DNA of 44,297 nucleotides from Mesotaenium endlicherianum (GCA_009602735.1 WELA01006783.1:183654-227950), one strand, 5' to 3'; shown: positions 8,932 through 19,882, counted from the stretch's first letter. Translations and numbers: made by a program. The notes: generated by a model not told the origin, from the letters alone.

Positions 8932-10441
8932 ATGGCCGAAGAGCAAGCTGCTTGCCCCCTTCCGCACGACAGCAGCACCAGCTCGTCCGACAGTGATGTT
9001 GAGGACCTGGTTGTTGTAGCTTATGCCGCTTGGCAATGCGGAGAAGAGATTTGGGAAAGTGAATCTGATAGCGAAGAAGATGACTTGTTAGGTTTCTCGT
9101 CAGTGCTACCGGGTGCAATAGACTCTGATGACGACATGGACGAGACCCTTGACATTCTGGATCTGCACAAGGACACGAGGTCACGCATTAACTTTCCCCC
9201 GCTGTACTCGAGAGCCCTTCTATTTCAATTAGCCCTCCTTCAACTTCAGGCTGATCTCGATGAAGCACGCATTCAACGTGTTTTCCTTGAGGTCCAAGGC
9301 CCTCTGTGGTATATTAGGCCCCGCACAACTCACTGGAGCCAGACCTTGAAGACGATCGTTGCCTCCATGGACCCTAAACAATGGCGACCTCTTTTTAGGG
9401 TAGACATTAGTTTGTGGAAGATCATAGTGCGCCTGGTAGCCCCTTACATTTCTCCTCACCCTCCACCTTGCTATGCTGGCATTTTGAATAGCCTTGATGT
9501 GTCCACCATGGTGCTTTGTGCATGCACTAAGTTAGGCACTGGGATGACTTACCTGCAATTGTCTGCACACTTTGGGCTAAGGGTGACAACTTGCTATCAA
9601 ATAGTGCAGAAATTCTGCAAGGCTGTTGTTATAGAGTTGGGATTCCTTCTACGCGTGCTATTTATAGGGCCTGCCCTGCAAGCAGCCATAAACGGGATGC
9701 ACCGATTTCAGGGGTTCTCCAATTGTGTAGGTGCTCTAGATGTGAGCCATATACAGTGCCAGAAGCCGCAGAGTGCTGATCCAACTGCGTTTTTGAGATA
9801 GGAATTCGAACTACAGTATTTGCTTGCAGGCTGTTGTAGGCCACAACCTGCTTCTTCTCGATGTTTTCATTGGTGCAACTGGATTCATGCACGATGAACG
9901 CATTTTGAGAAAATCTTGGCTTAGCGGAACAAACTGGGAAAACCTAAGGTTTTTTAGAGGTCCCTCAGTGGAGGTTGAGGGGCATCTTGTGCCACCTTAC
10001 ATTGTTGCTAATGGTGGTTATAAACCAGATCACTGGCTTCTTGTGCCATTCAAGAGGGAGAATGGTAGACGTCTCAGCGACGAAGAAAAGTTGTTTAACA
10101 CTTCTCAGTCGTCTACGCGCATGGTAGTAGAGAGGGCTTTTGGTGTCCTCAAAGCTGTTTGGCATATGTTTGGTGGTAGATTTAACCATCCAGTCGTACC
10201 TGGGCGTCTTGAAATGCAGCTCAGATGTTGTTGCATCTTGCACAACATGCAGATTCTAGTGAGGAATAATCCAGCCGTTCATCGAGAGTGGCAGAGGCGC
10301 ATTGACAATCCGCCTGAAGGCTAGGAAAGGCCGGAAGTGGCAAACCATGAAAATGCGGAACGTGGTGGCCGAGACAGGGCTGCGGGCACAGCCTTGAGAC
10401 AAGCTCTTTTTGTGCATCACATAAATGGTGGCATTAGATAG
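8932..10441 (+). pseudogene. PIF/Harbinger transposase (DDE_Tnp_4 type) with one frameshift and an amber stop
   Basis: The enzyme would cut and join Harbinger termini in the nucleus. The start chosen is the ATG at 8932; an in-frame ATG at 8869 is possible. An acidic Ser/Asp/Glu head (about 90 residues) precedes the catalytic region. Seen motifs are GALDVSHI (Asp codon 9739), GATGFMHDERI (Asp codon 9893) and VVERAFGVLK (Glu codon 10130). The frame breaks at a T5 run (9790-9794): the residues before it and NYSICLQAVV after it are in different frames. TAG at 10322-10324 interrupts a frame that continues in family style (LRQALFVHHINGG) to TAG 10439-10441. The usual GDxGY/ADxGY motif reads ANGGY (AAT at 10010-10012). 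These faults make it inactive as read. Confidence 0.88.
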
Positions 10442-10780
10442 TTTGCTCTAATACTTCTGGCATTCATCATAGACTTGTAAACACAACATACGATGATACA
10501 CCGTAAGCACGTGTTACTTTCAATATTTATTTAAGCATGTCACCATGTTCCTCGTGCTCGCCCGTTTTGTAGCAATATAGAGTACTTATTTATTATGATT
10601 TCTGTTTGAGCGTCCAACCTTTCATGAAAATAACATAAAAACATGCATAATATTGCTCCATGATGAAAGCACAAGTTTCAATAACTAGTTAACTTTATTG
10701 ACATAGAAGTTTTAAATGATAACATATTACAACCTGCGCCGTATTATGCATGAAGTATTTGACTGCCGCCTACTATTATG
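10442..10780. other. AT-rich 3' flank of the transposase
   Basis: No gene is visible. The stretch is AT-rich and probably holds the 3' UTR of the transposase. The terminal inverted repeat of the element could not be identified by eye. Confidence 0.4.
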
Positions 10781-11775
10781 CTTGCCTACATGTTAGGCTG
10801 TCATCTTTGCTGTTCCTGCTCTCACTCTTGCTCTTGCTACGGCTCCCTGCAGGTTCATGCTCCAGGCACTCGCGGTGAGCCAGCAGCAGCCGCGGGCTCC
10901 TGCTGCCCAGCGTCACGCAGACCTGAAGTGGGGCATGCGCACGCTCCAGCCTACGCTGCACCTGCATATACCACACCCCCAGCCCCACGCACATCGCCAC
11001 TAATGAGCCCCTCCTTGCATACACAGGAGAGAGTGATGCCCCCTCCCTCCCCCCAAAAGAAAAAGGGGGAAGGAGACCAAACGCATGCATCACCAGCTGC
11101 CATATTGACAGCCGAATAGATGTGCACGCACATGCACACCCACACGCATGCACCAGACAGCCCTGAGCCAGACCCCGCCTCACCCACATTGCCCCCACAT
11201 AGTGAAGCGCATGCACGCACAATTCTTGGCCTTCAGCCTAACGACGTCCACGCTCCAACACGCGCGCATGCGCACGTGCACACAAACACCTACATACATA
11301 GACACATACACACGCGCAAGGGCTCGCTCGTGCCCATGCACACGTGCAGTGTGGGCTGCTATAGACTGCCACCCACAGCCCGATGTGCGACGACAGGATG
11401 CAGCAAGAAGCAGCACAACGGTAGACGGCAGGTTGCTACCTAGACGAACACGCTCGCTTGCATGCACGCACGCAGCACCACCCCCCTGCCCCCCCCCTCC
11501 CCCAATTGCAGCAGAATGGTGCTACTGAACACACGTCACCAGGAAGCCCCCGTGTTCCTCCGACACAAGCACACACGGGGCTGCATGCAGCCAGGGGCAG
11601 CCTACCGTAGTCGTCAGGCAGCCTAAGAGTGGTGTGTACTCACTGCAGGTAGTTTTGAACCCTCCATCACCCCCACAGGTGGCAGCAAGCGTGTCCAGGC
11701 AACAACTACCTGGCGTCAAACTATTGCCTATCAGCAGGAAGCAGCTTGTTGCAGGCTGTCGACGACCCATGATAT

Positions 11776-11855
11776 GCCCCCCTCCCCCCCTCCCCCCCTC
11801 CCTCCCTCTCTCTCTCNNNNNNNNNNNNNNNNNNNNNNNNNNNNNNNNNNNNNCT

Positions 11856-11898
<43 letters not shown>
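11776..11898 (+). repeat. C/CT microsatellite with a 37-base assembly gap
   Basis: C runs grade into CCCT and then CT repeats, broken by Ns at 11817-11853 and resuming as CT repeats to 11898. The gap is most easily explained by failure to assemble through the repeat, so its true length is unknown. Confidence 0.95.
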
Positions 11899-11901
<3 letters not shown>

Positions 11902-13014
11902 AGCAGGCAAAGGGAGGGAATGGTGAGCAAGTGCAAACGCGCATGCAATCACACACGCACGCCCCCACACGCAGCAGGCGCAGCGGCGTACAGCACAGTA
12001 AAATGACACCGGCAAGGAGGAGCCAGCTGCCCGCTATTAGCTTTGCAGAGCAAGCATCTGCAAGCTTCATGCGGAAGAGCGCCCCTTATCCACGAGCATG
12101 AGGGGGAAGGAGCTGGCAAGAAAGAGGGAATAAGGGGGGGCGGTGGGGGTGCGCACCATTCGAATCTTGGCGAGTTTCATGCACTTCGTGCCAATGCGCA
12201 CCGCTCGCAGCCCTCTCTAGTTGCCAACTGTCCCGGGCGCACCCGCCCCTGCTGCCGCCGCTGCTGGCGCTCCTGCCAGCTTTGCACCTGCCTAGACATG
12301 CCCCTGGCGGGAGAGGCCCGTGCAAGAGCTGTCAATTCACGGAGCACTTTAGAGTGAACCACAGTAGTGAAGAGACAAGGGAGGCGGAGAACAAAGAGGG
12401 GTGGTGTGGGGGGGTGGGAGGTGGGGCGTGGAGAGGGGGTGTAAGGCCTTTCAAGGGGGGCTGGAAAAGGGGAAAAGGAAGGATAGTTGGGAGGCAAGCA
12501 GATAGAACAGGTGTGCGGTGACGATTCTGTGCCTGGGACGTGGAACAGAAGCCCATGATCGACAACTGGCGGGGGAGAGCACAGGAGCGAAGGGACCAAT
12601 ACAGAGCAAAGTTCACAATCGCGCTGAGCTGGCCCGGAGATGCAAGGTTTGCATGAGGTTGTTGACGGGTGGACAACAAACGTCGGCGTGCGGCCAGAGC
12701 AACGAGAGACGGGGCCGTGCACTCAGCTCGGCGGGGGGGGTGGGGTGAGGGAGCATCAACCAGAGCACACTTGTTGCGCTGACCTGCCAATTGCTGGCAG
12801 CCAAGAATGCACACTGAGCATTTTCCCATCCCCCCTCCTACTGCGGTTGCGTCAGCAGGCACAAGGGCGTGCAACCAACGCTGGCTCCTAGATCCCTATG
12901 AGAAAACCCGCCACTGTCGGCCTACCCATCCATCTCTCTAATACGTCATGTGAGCGGAAGCACCCGATTGGCATTGCGGATGAGCACTTAAAGCTCTCAC
13001 GTGAAGCTGCAAAG

Positions 13015-13136
13015 TGAGATGGAGAGAAGAGGGGGAAGAGAGGTTGAGGAGGGCGAGGGTGAGCAAGAGGGAGAGGGAGAGCGAGATAGAGAGGGAGAGA
13101 GAGCAGCAGAGGGGGGGGCAAGAGGAGGAGGAGAGG
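13015..13136 (+). repeat. GA-rich purine tract
   Basis: An uninterrupted run of G and A words (GAGAGG, GAGGGAGAG) on the plus strand. Such polypurine DNA can form triplex structures. No gene is visible. Confidence 0.85.
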
Positions 13137-13901
13137 CTCACAGGTGGCTGGTGTGCATCGTAGGGTCCTCAAAGTTGCGGATGTGCCATCGGGGCGAGAT
13201 CAGCTGCCAGCGAGCACGACAAGCAAGACGTCGGTGTCAGCGGTGACAACACAGGCACATGGGGTCATTGCCAGCTGTCATACATGGTCAGAGGGCAAGA
13301 GGAGGAGCAAAGATGCAGGGCCAGAAACGCTCTGGACCTTCCTTCAATTTCCGCGGGATGTAGGAGATGCCACAACTGGCAACAGCAAGAGTGACGCTAG
13401 CAGCTGCATGAGTGGAGCTAACAGCCGCTACAATTGGAGCAAGCGACGGCTTAAGGGGAGCAAGGGATGGCACAGTTGACACTCGCAAGCAAATATGTGG
13501 CAGCTCCTTGCAACAGAAGACAAGGCGGTTGTCACGCGTGAGAACAGGAGCTTGGGGCATGTAATACTGCCAAAGCATATTAGGAGCTCCAAGCGGCGCA
13601 CAAGCACACACAGCGAGCGCACGCACATGAGCTCGCGCAACAGGTGTCCCACGGAGCCACGCCTGCCGCTCACCAAGTCCTAGCACCGCGCATGGAGGGA
13701 ACGCGTCTACACATGCACATCCAGGCGGAGGAGTTGGGGCTGCCCTCACACAGGGGCTCCGAGGTGTGGGGGAATATGTGCGGGGAAGCGAGGGGGGGTG
13801 AGGTGGGGAGGAGGGGAGGAGAAAGTGATGCAGCTGCAAATTTCTACAAGCACGGGTGCAAATGTGCAGGGGGGGCTAGAGAGGGAGAGCAGGCGGCGGA
13901 C

Positions 13902-13999
13902 CTGTGACATGGCGGCAATCGATTGGAGCTCCTGTAGGGCGGCGGGCACGGTCATCTTGAGCGTGTTGACACGTGCGTACCTCGGCACTGCGAACTCTT
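13902..13999 (-). pseudogene. Exon fragment resembling NSUN5-type RNA cytosine methyltransferase
   Basis: A 98-bp segment reads EFAVPRYARVNTLKM and then TVPAALQELQ. The P-R-x-x-R-V-N-T-L-K block is characteristic of the region before the methyltransferase fold in NOL1/NOP2/sun proteins, which methylate rRNA cytosines, and is closest in memory to NSUN5. It is bounded by GTGCAG on the 5' side and CACAG|GT on the 3' side, so it looks like one exon with intron edges. No neighbouring exon of this gene is visible. It lies about 380 bp from the bystin fragment on the same strand. Confidence 0.5.
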
Positions 14000-14377
14000 C
14001 TGCACTCCCCCCCTCCCTAGCCCCTCCCCTCCCTGATCTCAGTACCAGTGACATGGCCGCAGCGCTCGCAGCGTACATCGTGTGCATGCGCAGACGTGTG
14101 CATGCGCCCACCTCGCAAGCAGAGGCCCTTGCCGCCCGTGCAGCCAAATCAGCAGTCCCCCTCAGCGAGCAATCCCCGCAGTACCTACGCTTCTACCTGG
14201 AAAACCAACAGCAGGTGGCCCTTGTAGAAGGTACAGAGCTTCAACACCCCCTCCCCACTTACCCGCAGCCAGCAAACCACACAGCCACCCCCCTCCTTCG
14301 CTCAACCTTCCACCCCCCCACGCACGCACCCCGCACCCACGCACCTTCGCGCTCGCCCAAAAGACATCCACGCCCAC

Positions 14378-14706
14378 TTGGCAGAGCGGCAGCAAGAGGC
14401 CCTTGTAGAAGGCGGAGGGCTTGTACACGGCCTGCTTCAGCGACTGGTACAACGCAAAGCGTAGGCGCTTGTTGCCCGTGAAGTTGGGGCGCGCGCGGCA
14501 GTAGCAGCAGGCTGTAGAAGCGGTGCGCCATGCGGGCGTTGAGGTTGGACGCAAACATTTTGGTGGGCGCGTACATACCGTTGGACGACCACCCCTCGGG
14601 CTCCTTGAGGTAGAGCACCTCCTCCCACTGCGCAAGAGACGGGATGACCTTCAACGCCTAGGGCACCTTGCCCGCCTTGTACCGCCACTGCAGCTTGCCC
14701 ACCTTG
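14378..14706 (-). pseudogene. BYSL: Bystin (Enp1-like) exon fragment with stop and frameshift
   Basis: Bystin/Enp1 acts in maturation of the small ribosomal subunit in nucleolus and cytoplasm. The translation contains [16 protein letters not shown], then [21 protein letters not shown], then in another frame [13 protein letters not shown] and [13 protein letters not shown], matching in order a conserved central part of bystin. A TAG (plus-strand CTA at 14658-14660) sits where family members have Lys or another sense codon before A-x-K-x-I-P-S. The frame shifts by one base near 14490-14500, in a run of CG dinucleotides after LLLLPR. The 3' end fits a splice donor (CAA|GTGGGC). Only this segment of the roughly 430-residue protein is present, so it is a fragment. 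A weaker echo of its end (TTCTACAAGGGCC) lies near 14225 on the minus strand. Confidence 0.8.
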
Positions 14707-14715
14707 CCAGCAGCC

Positions 14716-14752
14716 GGACAGGACGGCAGGACGGCAGGCAGGCAGGCAGGCA
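14716..14752 (+). repeat. GGCA/GGAC short tandem repeat
   Basis: GGACAGGACGGCAGGAC grades into four GGCA repeats. It is low-complexity and non-coding. Confidence 0.8.
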
Positions 14753-15237
14753 CAAGCTCACGGACAAGGACAAGGACAAGGCAGGGGTGCGTAAATGGGG
14801 GGGTTGGTGAGCACGTATGTTGCACGTCGTTAGCTCGCCCACCCTGCTAGGCAGCTAGGCAGGCAGGCATACATGCACGTGCACGCACACGCGCACACAC
14901 GCCCTGCAACGAGAGCCTGCCTGCGCTATCGGGTAGGCGGGCACGAAGGCACGCGTGCGTGTGCGTGCCTTGCTCCTCTGCTAGCTCTCTAGGAACTCTC
15001 CCAAACCCAGTCCCAGAGAAAGCGCAAGCCAGCAACCACCCTCTCATGTGCCCCTATAAAACAAGGGCACACGGCCATGTCAGGATAGACAGGGGCACGG
15101 AGAAGAGACAGCAGCAATTGGAGCAGCTGTTGTTCTCCGCACCCAGTCCAAGTGGGCTTCTAAGCTCACGGTGCAGTGCGCCAATAATAACAATCCCCCC
15201 TCTCCCCTTCACCCCTCCCCTCCCCCTAGACCCCGTG

Positions 15238-15270
15238 CCCTATCTGCCCTCCCTCCCTCCCTCCCTCCAG
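15238..15270 (+). repeat. CCCT tandem repeat
   Basis: CCCTCCCTCCCTCCCTCC forms a short tetranucleotide array. The surrounding region 14753-15393 is GC-rich and no gene is recognisable in it. Confidence 0.8.
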
Positions 15271-15393
15271 AAGGGACAAGCGAGAGCCCACAACACGCCA
15301 CTCGACTCTCGACAGAGCCGCCGGAAGAGATCATGCGAGACAGGCTGAAGGCCCCTAGCGAGCTGGCGAAGGAATAAGTATCAAGCCACGGCA

Positions 15394-15496
15394 AGCTTGT
15401 GTGTGTGCGTGTGTTTTTTTGTGTGTGTATGTGTGTGTGTATTCTTTTTGTGTGGATGTGTGTGTGTGCGTGTGTGTGTGAATTTGTGTGTGTACG
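15394..15496 (+). repeat. Imperfect TG microsatellite
   Basis: TG repeats broken by TGCG, T-runs and TATTC interruptions. ORFs over it encode Cys-Val or His-Thr repeats and are artefacts. The following 15497-16070 holds C and G runs and no recognisable gene. Confidence 0.92.
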
Positions 15497-16070
15497 TTGG
15501 CACGTATGGTTTTTGGTGCGTTGGTGTGTGCGGGAGGGGAGCGTGTTCAAGTGCGCCAGCGTGCAAGCGTAGCATGGGCTTGCTTCCCCCTTCCGGGAGC
15601 ATTGATGGAGCAACCAGCTGGTAGGGGCCAGTGGCGGCGACAGGTGCCGCAAACAGCCCAGCAGAAGGGAAATGGAAGCCCGCGAAGGCGTCCATGATGC
15701 CGCATTCCTTGGAAAAGGGGAAAGGGGGGAAGGGGGGGGGGAAAGAAGGAGTGAAAGAGGAGCCATCAGCAGCCATCGCTTGCCTGTTTGAGAGCACTGC
15801 GAGCGGCCGGCACAGCCAGAGGCCAATTAGCAACTTGACTCCAAGTTAGGACCCTATCCCCCCCCCCATAACCCCCCCCCCTCATCCCCTCTCCAGCCGC
15901 CTTCCTGCTACGAATTGGTCAATGGGATGAGGAAGGGCGGGACCACGCAAGTACAGGTGCAAGCGTGCCCACACGTGCGTGCGTGTGTGTGAATGCAAGT
16001 GCGCATGCGTGTGCTTGTGCGGGCCAGAGCTGTGAGTGAGGCACAGGAGCAGAGATGCCGCACGACTCAC

Positions 16071-16163
16071 GGGGGACAAGCAGGCAAAGTTGACGACCCA
16101 GGGGTGCTCCAGTAGGGCCTACACGTTGTCCTTGGCAAGGTGACGCACGTCCCATATCTTCGC
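16071..16163 (-). pseudogene. WD40-repeat exon fragment (DDB2-like?)
   Basis: The minus strand reads AKIWDVRHLAKDNV, then TAG, then ALLEHPWVVNFACLSP. KIWDxR followed after about 13-15 residues by L-x-H-x-x-V-N-x-A-x-x-S-P is the pattern of a WD repeat, and the V-N-x-A-x-x-S-P part recalls DDB2. It is bounded by GTGCAG and CCC|GTGAGT, so it has both splice edges. A single 93-bp repeat unit is too little to name the gene with confidence. It is the third host-gene fragment on the minus strand of this GC-rich block. Confidence 0.4.
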
Positions 16164-16317
16164 CTGCACCACTGTCAAATCGGCCCCCGTACAAGCCTCG
16201 CGAGCCCTCCCCTGCACAAGGCCAAGGGCAGACACCCGTGCAACAGCAGCTCCCACCCCACCCAAAGCCCTTCTGCCTCCGTACAAGCACATGAACGCAC
16301 ATGTTTAGCCATGCACG

Positions 16318-16412
16318 TACACTCGCATACGTACACACAACTACACACACACGCACAAGCATACACACGCACATGCACACACATGCAAACGCACGCAAAC
16401 CTACACATGCAA
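16318..16412 (+). repeat. CA-rich microsatellite
   Basis: Repeats of CACA, CACG and CATA words. Flanking 16164-16317 and 16413-16564 show no gene; the latter is AT-rich and probably the 3' flank of the minus-strand accessory gene. Confidence 0.85.
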
Positions 16413-18048
16413 ACGTCACAAGGACACAATAATGATACAATTGGTCATGAAGAAGAAAACAGAATGCACTTGGAAACAAATTTCAATAAATATTGTTAAA
16501 TAATCAATAAAGTAAATCTCAGCAGCAAACACTGACAGCACGAGGCTCAAAATTCAGCTCAAAACTAGGAGAAGCTATCTGTAGGGGGCTCTTCCATGTC
16601 CTCAGTAACGTGAGGGGTCAAGGAAGAACCCCTTTTGGCCCGCATACTGTCACCTATCTTATTCATTGCAGCTACCATGCCCTCCTGTCCGTCGTCATAC
16701 GACAATACCCTCTGATTGAACATCTTATACTGAAGGTCTATCTTAGCAATTAGCTGTTTCATTTGCATTTCCATGTAATGATTCTGTTGAGCCATCTGCA
16801 TTTCCATGTGCTTTTTCTGCTGGGCTAGTTTAGCATCTGATATCTGCTGCGCAAGTGTGAACTTAGCAAGGTCTGCAGCCCTCTGATCTGCAACGACCTG
16901 TCTCTGTATTTCCATTTGTTCTCTCTGCGCACTAACCTGATCCGCTGCTGCTTTTTGCATGTCTTCCATATAAAAACAGCATTTCTATCAGATGCAGTGG
17001 CCATGTCAGAAGCTGCTCTTTTGAGTGCACTCTTCTTTGAGATCTTACCAGTGGGCGGTTGAGGAGCATCCTTCCACTTGGAGGCTGGCGTGTCTGGTCC
17101 TGCAGCAGATGTAGTTGGCGATGAGCGAGCCGTAGGAGGTGGACGCCGATGCCTTGCAGGTGGAGGCGAGTTGAATGCAGACCCACCTCTTGAGCCCCCC
17201 CCCAATGATGGACGGACTAGGGTGTCCTCATCAAGCTCAAAGGGGTCTTCCCCACTATCTTCCAACTCGAGCAAGTCGTATTGGCCAACATCTTCAGGGT
17301 CAAGATCCGGTAGAAGGTCAGCATCTCTTTGCCCATCATCATATGGAGTCACTCGTGGCAACGACCTAGGGGCAGGGACAGTAGGTGCAGGAGCCTTGCC
17401 ACCTGCAGCCTCATTTCTGGCTCTTGCAGCCTCCTTCCTGGCAGGGCCACCTGCAGCCTCCTTTCTAGCTCTTGCAGCCTCCTTTCTGGCTCTAGCGCGC
17501 TCTGCAGCCATAGCCTCATCCTGCTGGTTCATTAAGTCATTGTGATCTTGCTCCCCTGGGTTAGTGTACTCAGGGCTCTCTAGTGCATAAGGGTACCAAA
17601 ACTCGTACAGTTTGTCGCATGGCCAATTACAATCTATATCCCACCTTGCCTTTCAATCCTCATTGGTTAGGTTCCAATACGAAGAATGACCACTGGGAAT
17701 ATGCTGTTCATATTCCCAGATAGTTTTCAGTCCACCGTGGACTTTCTGGAACTTACGTTTAACAGCATCTCTGCTTCTAAAGGTACCCGTGGCTTGCCCG
17801 TGGCGCTTACAAATCGTGGTTCTCTTTGCCTTACCAGTAACACACTTGAGGTGCGGACTCCCTTCCTTCTTCTGTTGCTTTTTGTATTCGTAGAATATCC
17901 TGATAAGTTGCTCCTTGTCGTTGTAAGTCCAAAAAGCTTTTCGATTGGTTGCCTCAGGTGGAGAGGAAGGGGAGCCTCTTGATGGAATTCGTTGCCTCTG
18001 GGTGTGCTTTGGCAGCTGCTGGCTCAGAGGTAGATTCATTTCTTGTAC

Positions 18049-18782
18049 CTGCATGAGCACATCAAGAAACAAAAGAGCAAATCAATTCACAAATAAGCCT
18101 GCTAACCGAGTCAAAATCGACAAACAAGGTGCAGACTGACGCATAGAGACAGACAGGGCGCAGACAGGTGCAGTGCAGCAGGGTGCACTCAGGTCGCGAA
18201 TTGGTAGACAGGGCACACACAACGCGGACTGGCACAGAGTCCCTCCCCCATGCACTCTATCAACAGCCCCCCACCCCCAGCTCCCTCCCCCTTGCACTCT
18301 CACATCTCTACCAGGCCTCCACTTGCCCCATTGGCGCGAGCGTGCGCAACGCAGCCTTGGTGCTGGCAACAACACAGCCTGCGTCATTGTTTGCATTGGC
18401 ACATGCAGCGCTGGCGCGCGCGTGTACCGCGCTGGTAGCTGACGCAGGCACAAACATGTTGGCGCACCAAGCGCGTGCGCTGGCACAGGCGCTGCCTGCG
18501 CCAGCTGCTGCCCCGCATGCGGGCGCAGCTGAGCAGGCCAGCAGCTCAAGACAGCGGGCTGACGGCTGCATGACGCCCGCCGCACGCGCAAATAAGGCAC
18601 AGACTGGTGCAGACAGGCAGGCTTGGACCGACAGAGACAAGACAGGGCGCAGTCAGGACGCGGACTGGGACAAAGTGGCGCACACTGGCTGAGATATTCG
18701 GACACGCCAGATTGTGCATGCAAACTGCTGCTACAGCAGAGGCTAACACAATAGGGTAAAAGTACTAAGGCAAAACTTGCAC
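18049..18782 (-). repeat. Intron of accessory gene R2 with diverged copy of the GGCACAGA-type repeat
   Basis: Words such as GGCGCAGACAGG and GACTGGCACAGAG recur at 18130-18240 and 18595-18690, with a C-rich stretch between. This parallels 6795-6900 and 19560-19680. The right half (about 18590-18930) matches 19555-19920, showing a tandem duplication with a period of about 1 kb. ORFs are Ala/Arg/Pro-rich composition artefacts. Confidence 0.6.
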
Positions 18783-18893
18783 CTGGTGGTGTGATGGGGA
18801 GGGAGTGGCTCCACCACCAACGCTCTTGTCGCAACTCGCATTCATACGCGGGCTCCCCTCCACTCGCGTACTGCCTTCCGTGGGGTAAAGTAC
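18783..18893 (-). other. Duplicate small exon 2' of the R2 accessory gene
   Basis: The sequence is 111 bp (37 codons) between CTTCTTGCAG and CACCAG|GTGCAAG, in phase 0. It reads VLYPTEGSTRVEG ... MNASCDKSVGGGATPSPS and is clearly related to exon 2 at 19775-19882. It is one codon longer and contains no stop. Confidence 0.6.
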
Positions 18894-19774
18894 CTGCAAG
18901 AAGCATGGTGCATCCCCTCCCCTCCCACAAGTCGCTTTACGATCTGCAATAGCCAGCCCCTCTGGCTCAAAGCCCAACTCTGCCCCCCCCCGCCCCTCTT
19001 CCTTGCACTCTCTTAGCGCCACTTGCCCTCTGCCCCCTCCCCAGCCCCCCCTAACTTCCACTCTCAAAATGCCACCTCCCCTTTGCGCCCCCNCTCTCTT
19101 AGCACCACCTGCCCTCTGGCCCTCCCCCACCCCCCTCTCCCTTGCACTCTCACAGCACTACCTGCCCTGCCCTCCAGTGCCCCACTTCAAAAACGCAACC
19201 TTCCACGTGTCTCTCTCCTCGATCTTGCTTTTTTAAACCAGCAGGCATACAGCCCCACCCCCACTTCTGCCTCTACACCCTCTTCCCTCTCCTCTTCTAC
19301 TCCTTCCCGGCTCACCAACCCCTATGCCCTTGCCCCTGCTGCTCCCACCACCACCTTGTCTTTTGCTTGCTCCTTCTTTCTCCTCCTCAACCCCCTCCCC
19401 CCTCCCACTCACTCACTGTCTTCACGCTTGCCCCCTCAGACCCTGTCTTTTTCTACCTTTCCCATAATTTTTTACCTTTACGCATGTAGTCCTGCTCTCT
19501 CCCGCTCGAGCCCCACCCATCCCCGCCCCCAACCACAAAGAGAGATCAAATGGGCAAGCAAAGGCACCGATTGGCGCAGACAGGGTGCACACAGGTCACG
19601 AACTGGCAAAACTGGCACCTACTGGACAAGGCATGGACTGGCACAGACTGGCACAGAGTGGCGCACACTGGCAAAGACATCCAAACACGCCAGGTTGTGC
19701 GGGAAAACTGCTGCTTCTGCTACTGCAGCGGAGGCAAACACACCAGTCCAAATGTAGACAGGTCAAATCTTCAC
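18894..19774 (-). repeat. Intron between duplicate exons, C-rich
   Basis: C-rich DNA homologous to 6206-6993 (for example GTGCCCCACTTCA followed by ACGC, and CTACACCCTCTTCCCTCT). It includes one ambiguous base at 19093. No gene is visible. Confidence 0.65.
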
Positions 19775-19882
19775 CTGGTGGGATGATGGGGAAGGAGTGG
19801 CTCCTCCACCAACGCTATTGTCGCGAGTTGCGTTCAAGGCCTCAATCCCCTCCACATGCGTGTTGTCTTCCGTGTAAAGTGC
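19775..19882 (-). other. Small exon 2 of the R2 accessory gene
   Basis: The sequence is 108 bp (36 codons) between CTTCTTGCAG and CACCAG|GTGAAG, in phase 0. It reads ALYTEDNTHVEG ... GGGATPSPSSHQ. The R1 copy at 6994-7101 has the same length, phase and splice edges, which supports a real exon. Confidence 0.62.

Larger units (their letters stand above)
10781..13901. other. GC-rich low-complexity DNA without a recognisable gene
   Basis: Repeated CACACG/GCATGC words, C runs and G runs dominate, and base composition changes sharply from the AT-rich flank to the left. Many ORFs are open on several frames at once, which is what biased composition gives. I found no domain or motif in any of them. 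Confidence 0.6.

Noticed and set aside
9795..9829. Intron between the two transposase halves (TTGCAG looks like an acceptor)
   Set aside because: The bases before the AG code for family-like residues (NYSICLQAVV) in the second frame, and there is no donor. A one-base shift at the T5 run fits better.
11634..12101. ORF spanning the N gap
   Set aside because: It contains the assembly gap and a CT repeat; no evidence for a protein.
15381..15833. His/Thr- and Cys/Val-repeat ORFs across the TG microsatellite (for example minus 15209-15826)
   Set aside because: They are direct translations of a TG/CA repeat and adjacent C runs.
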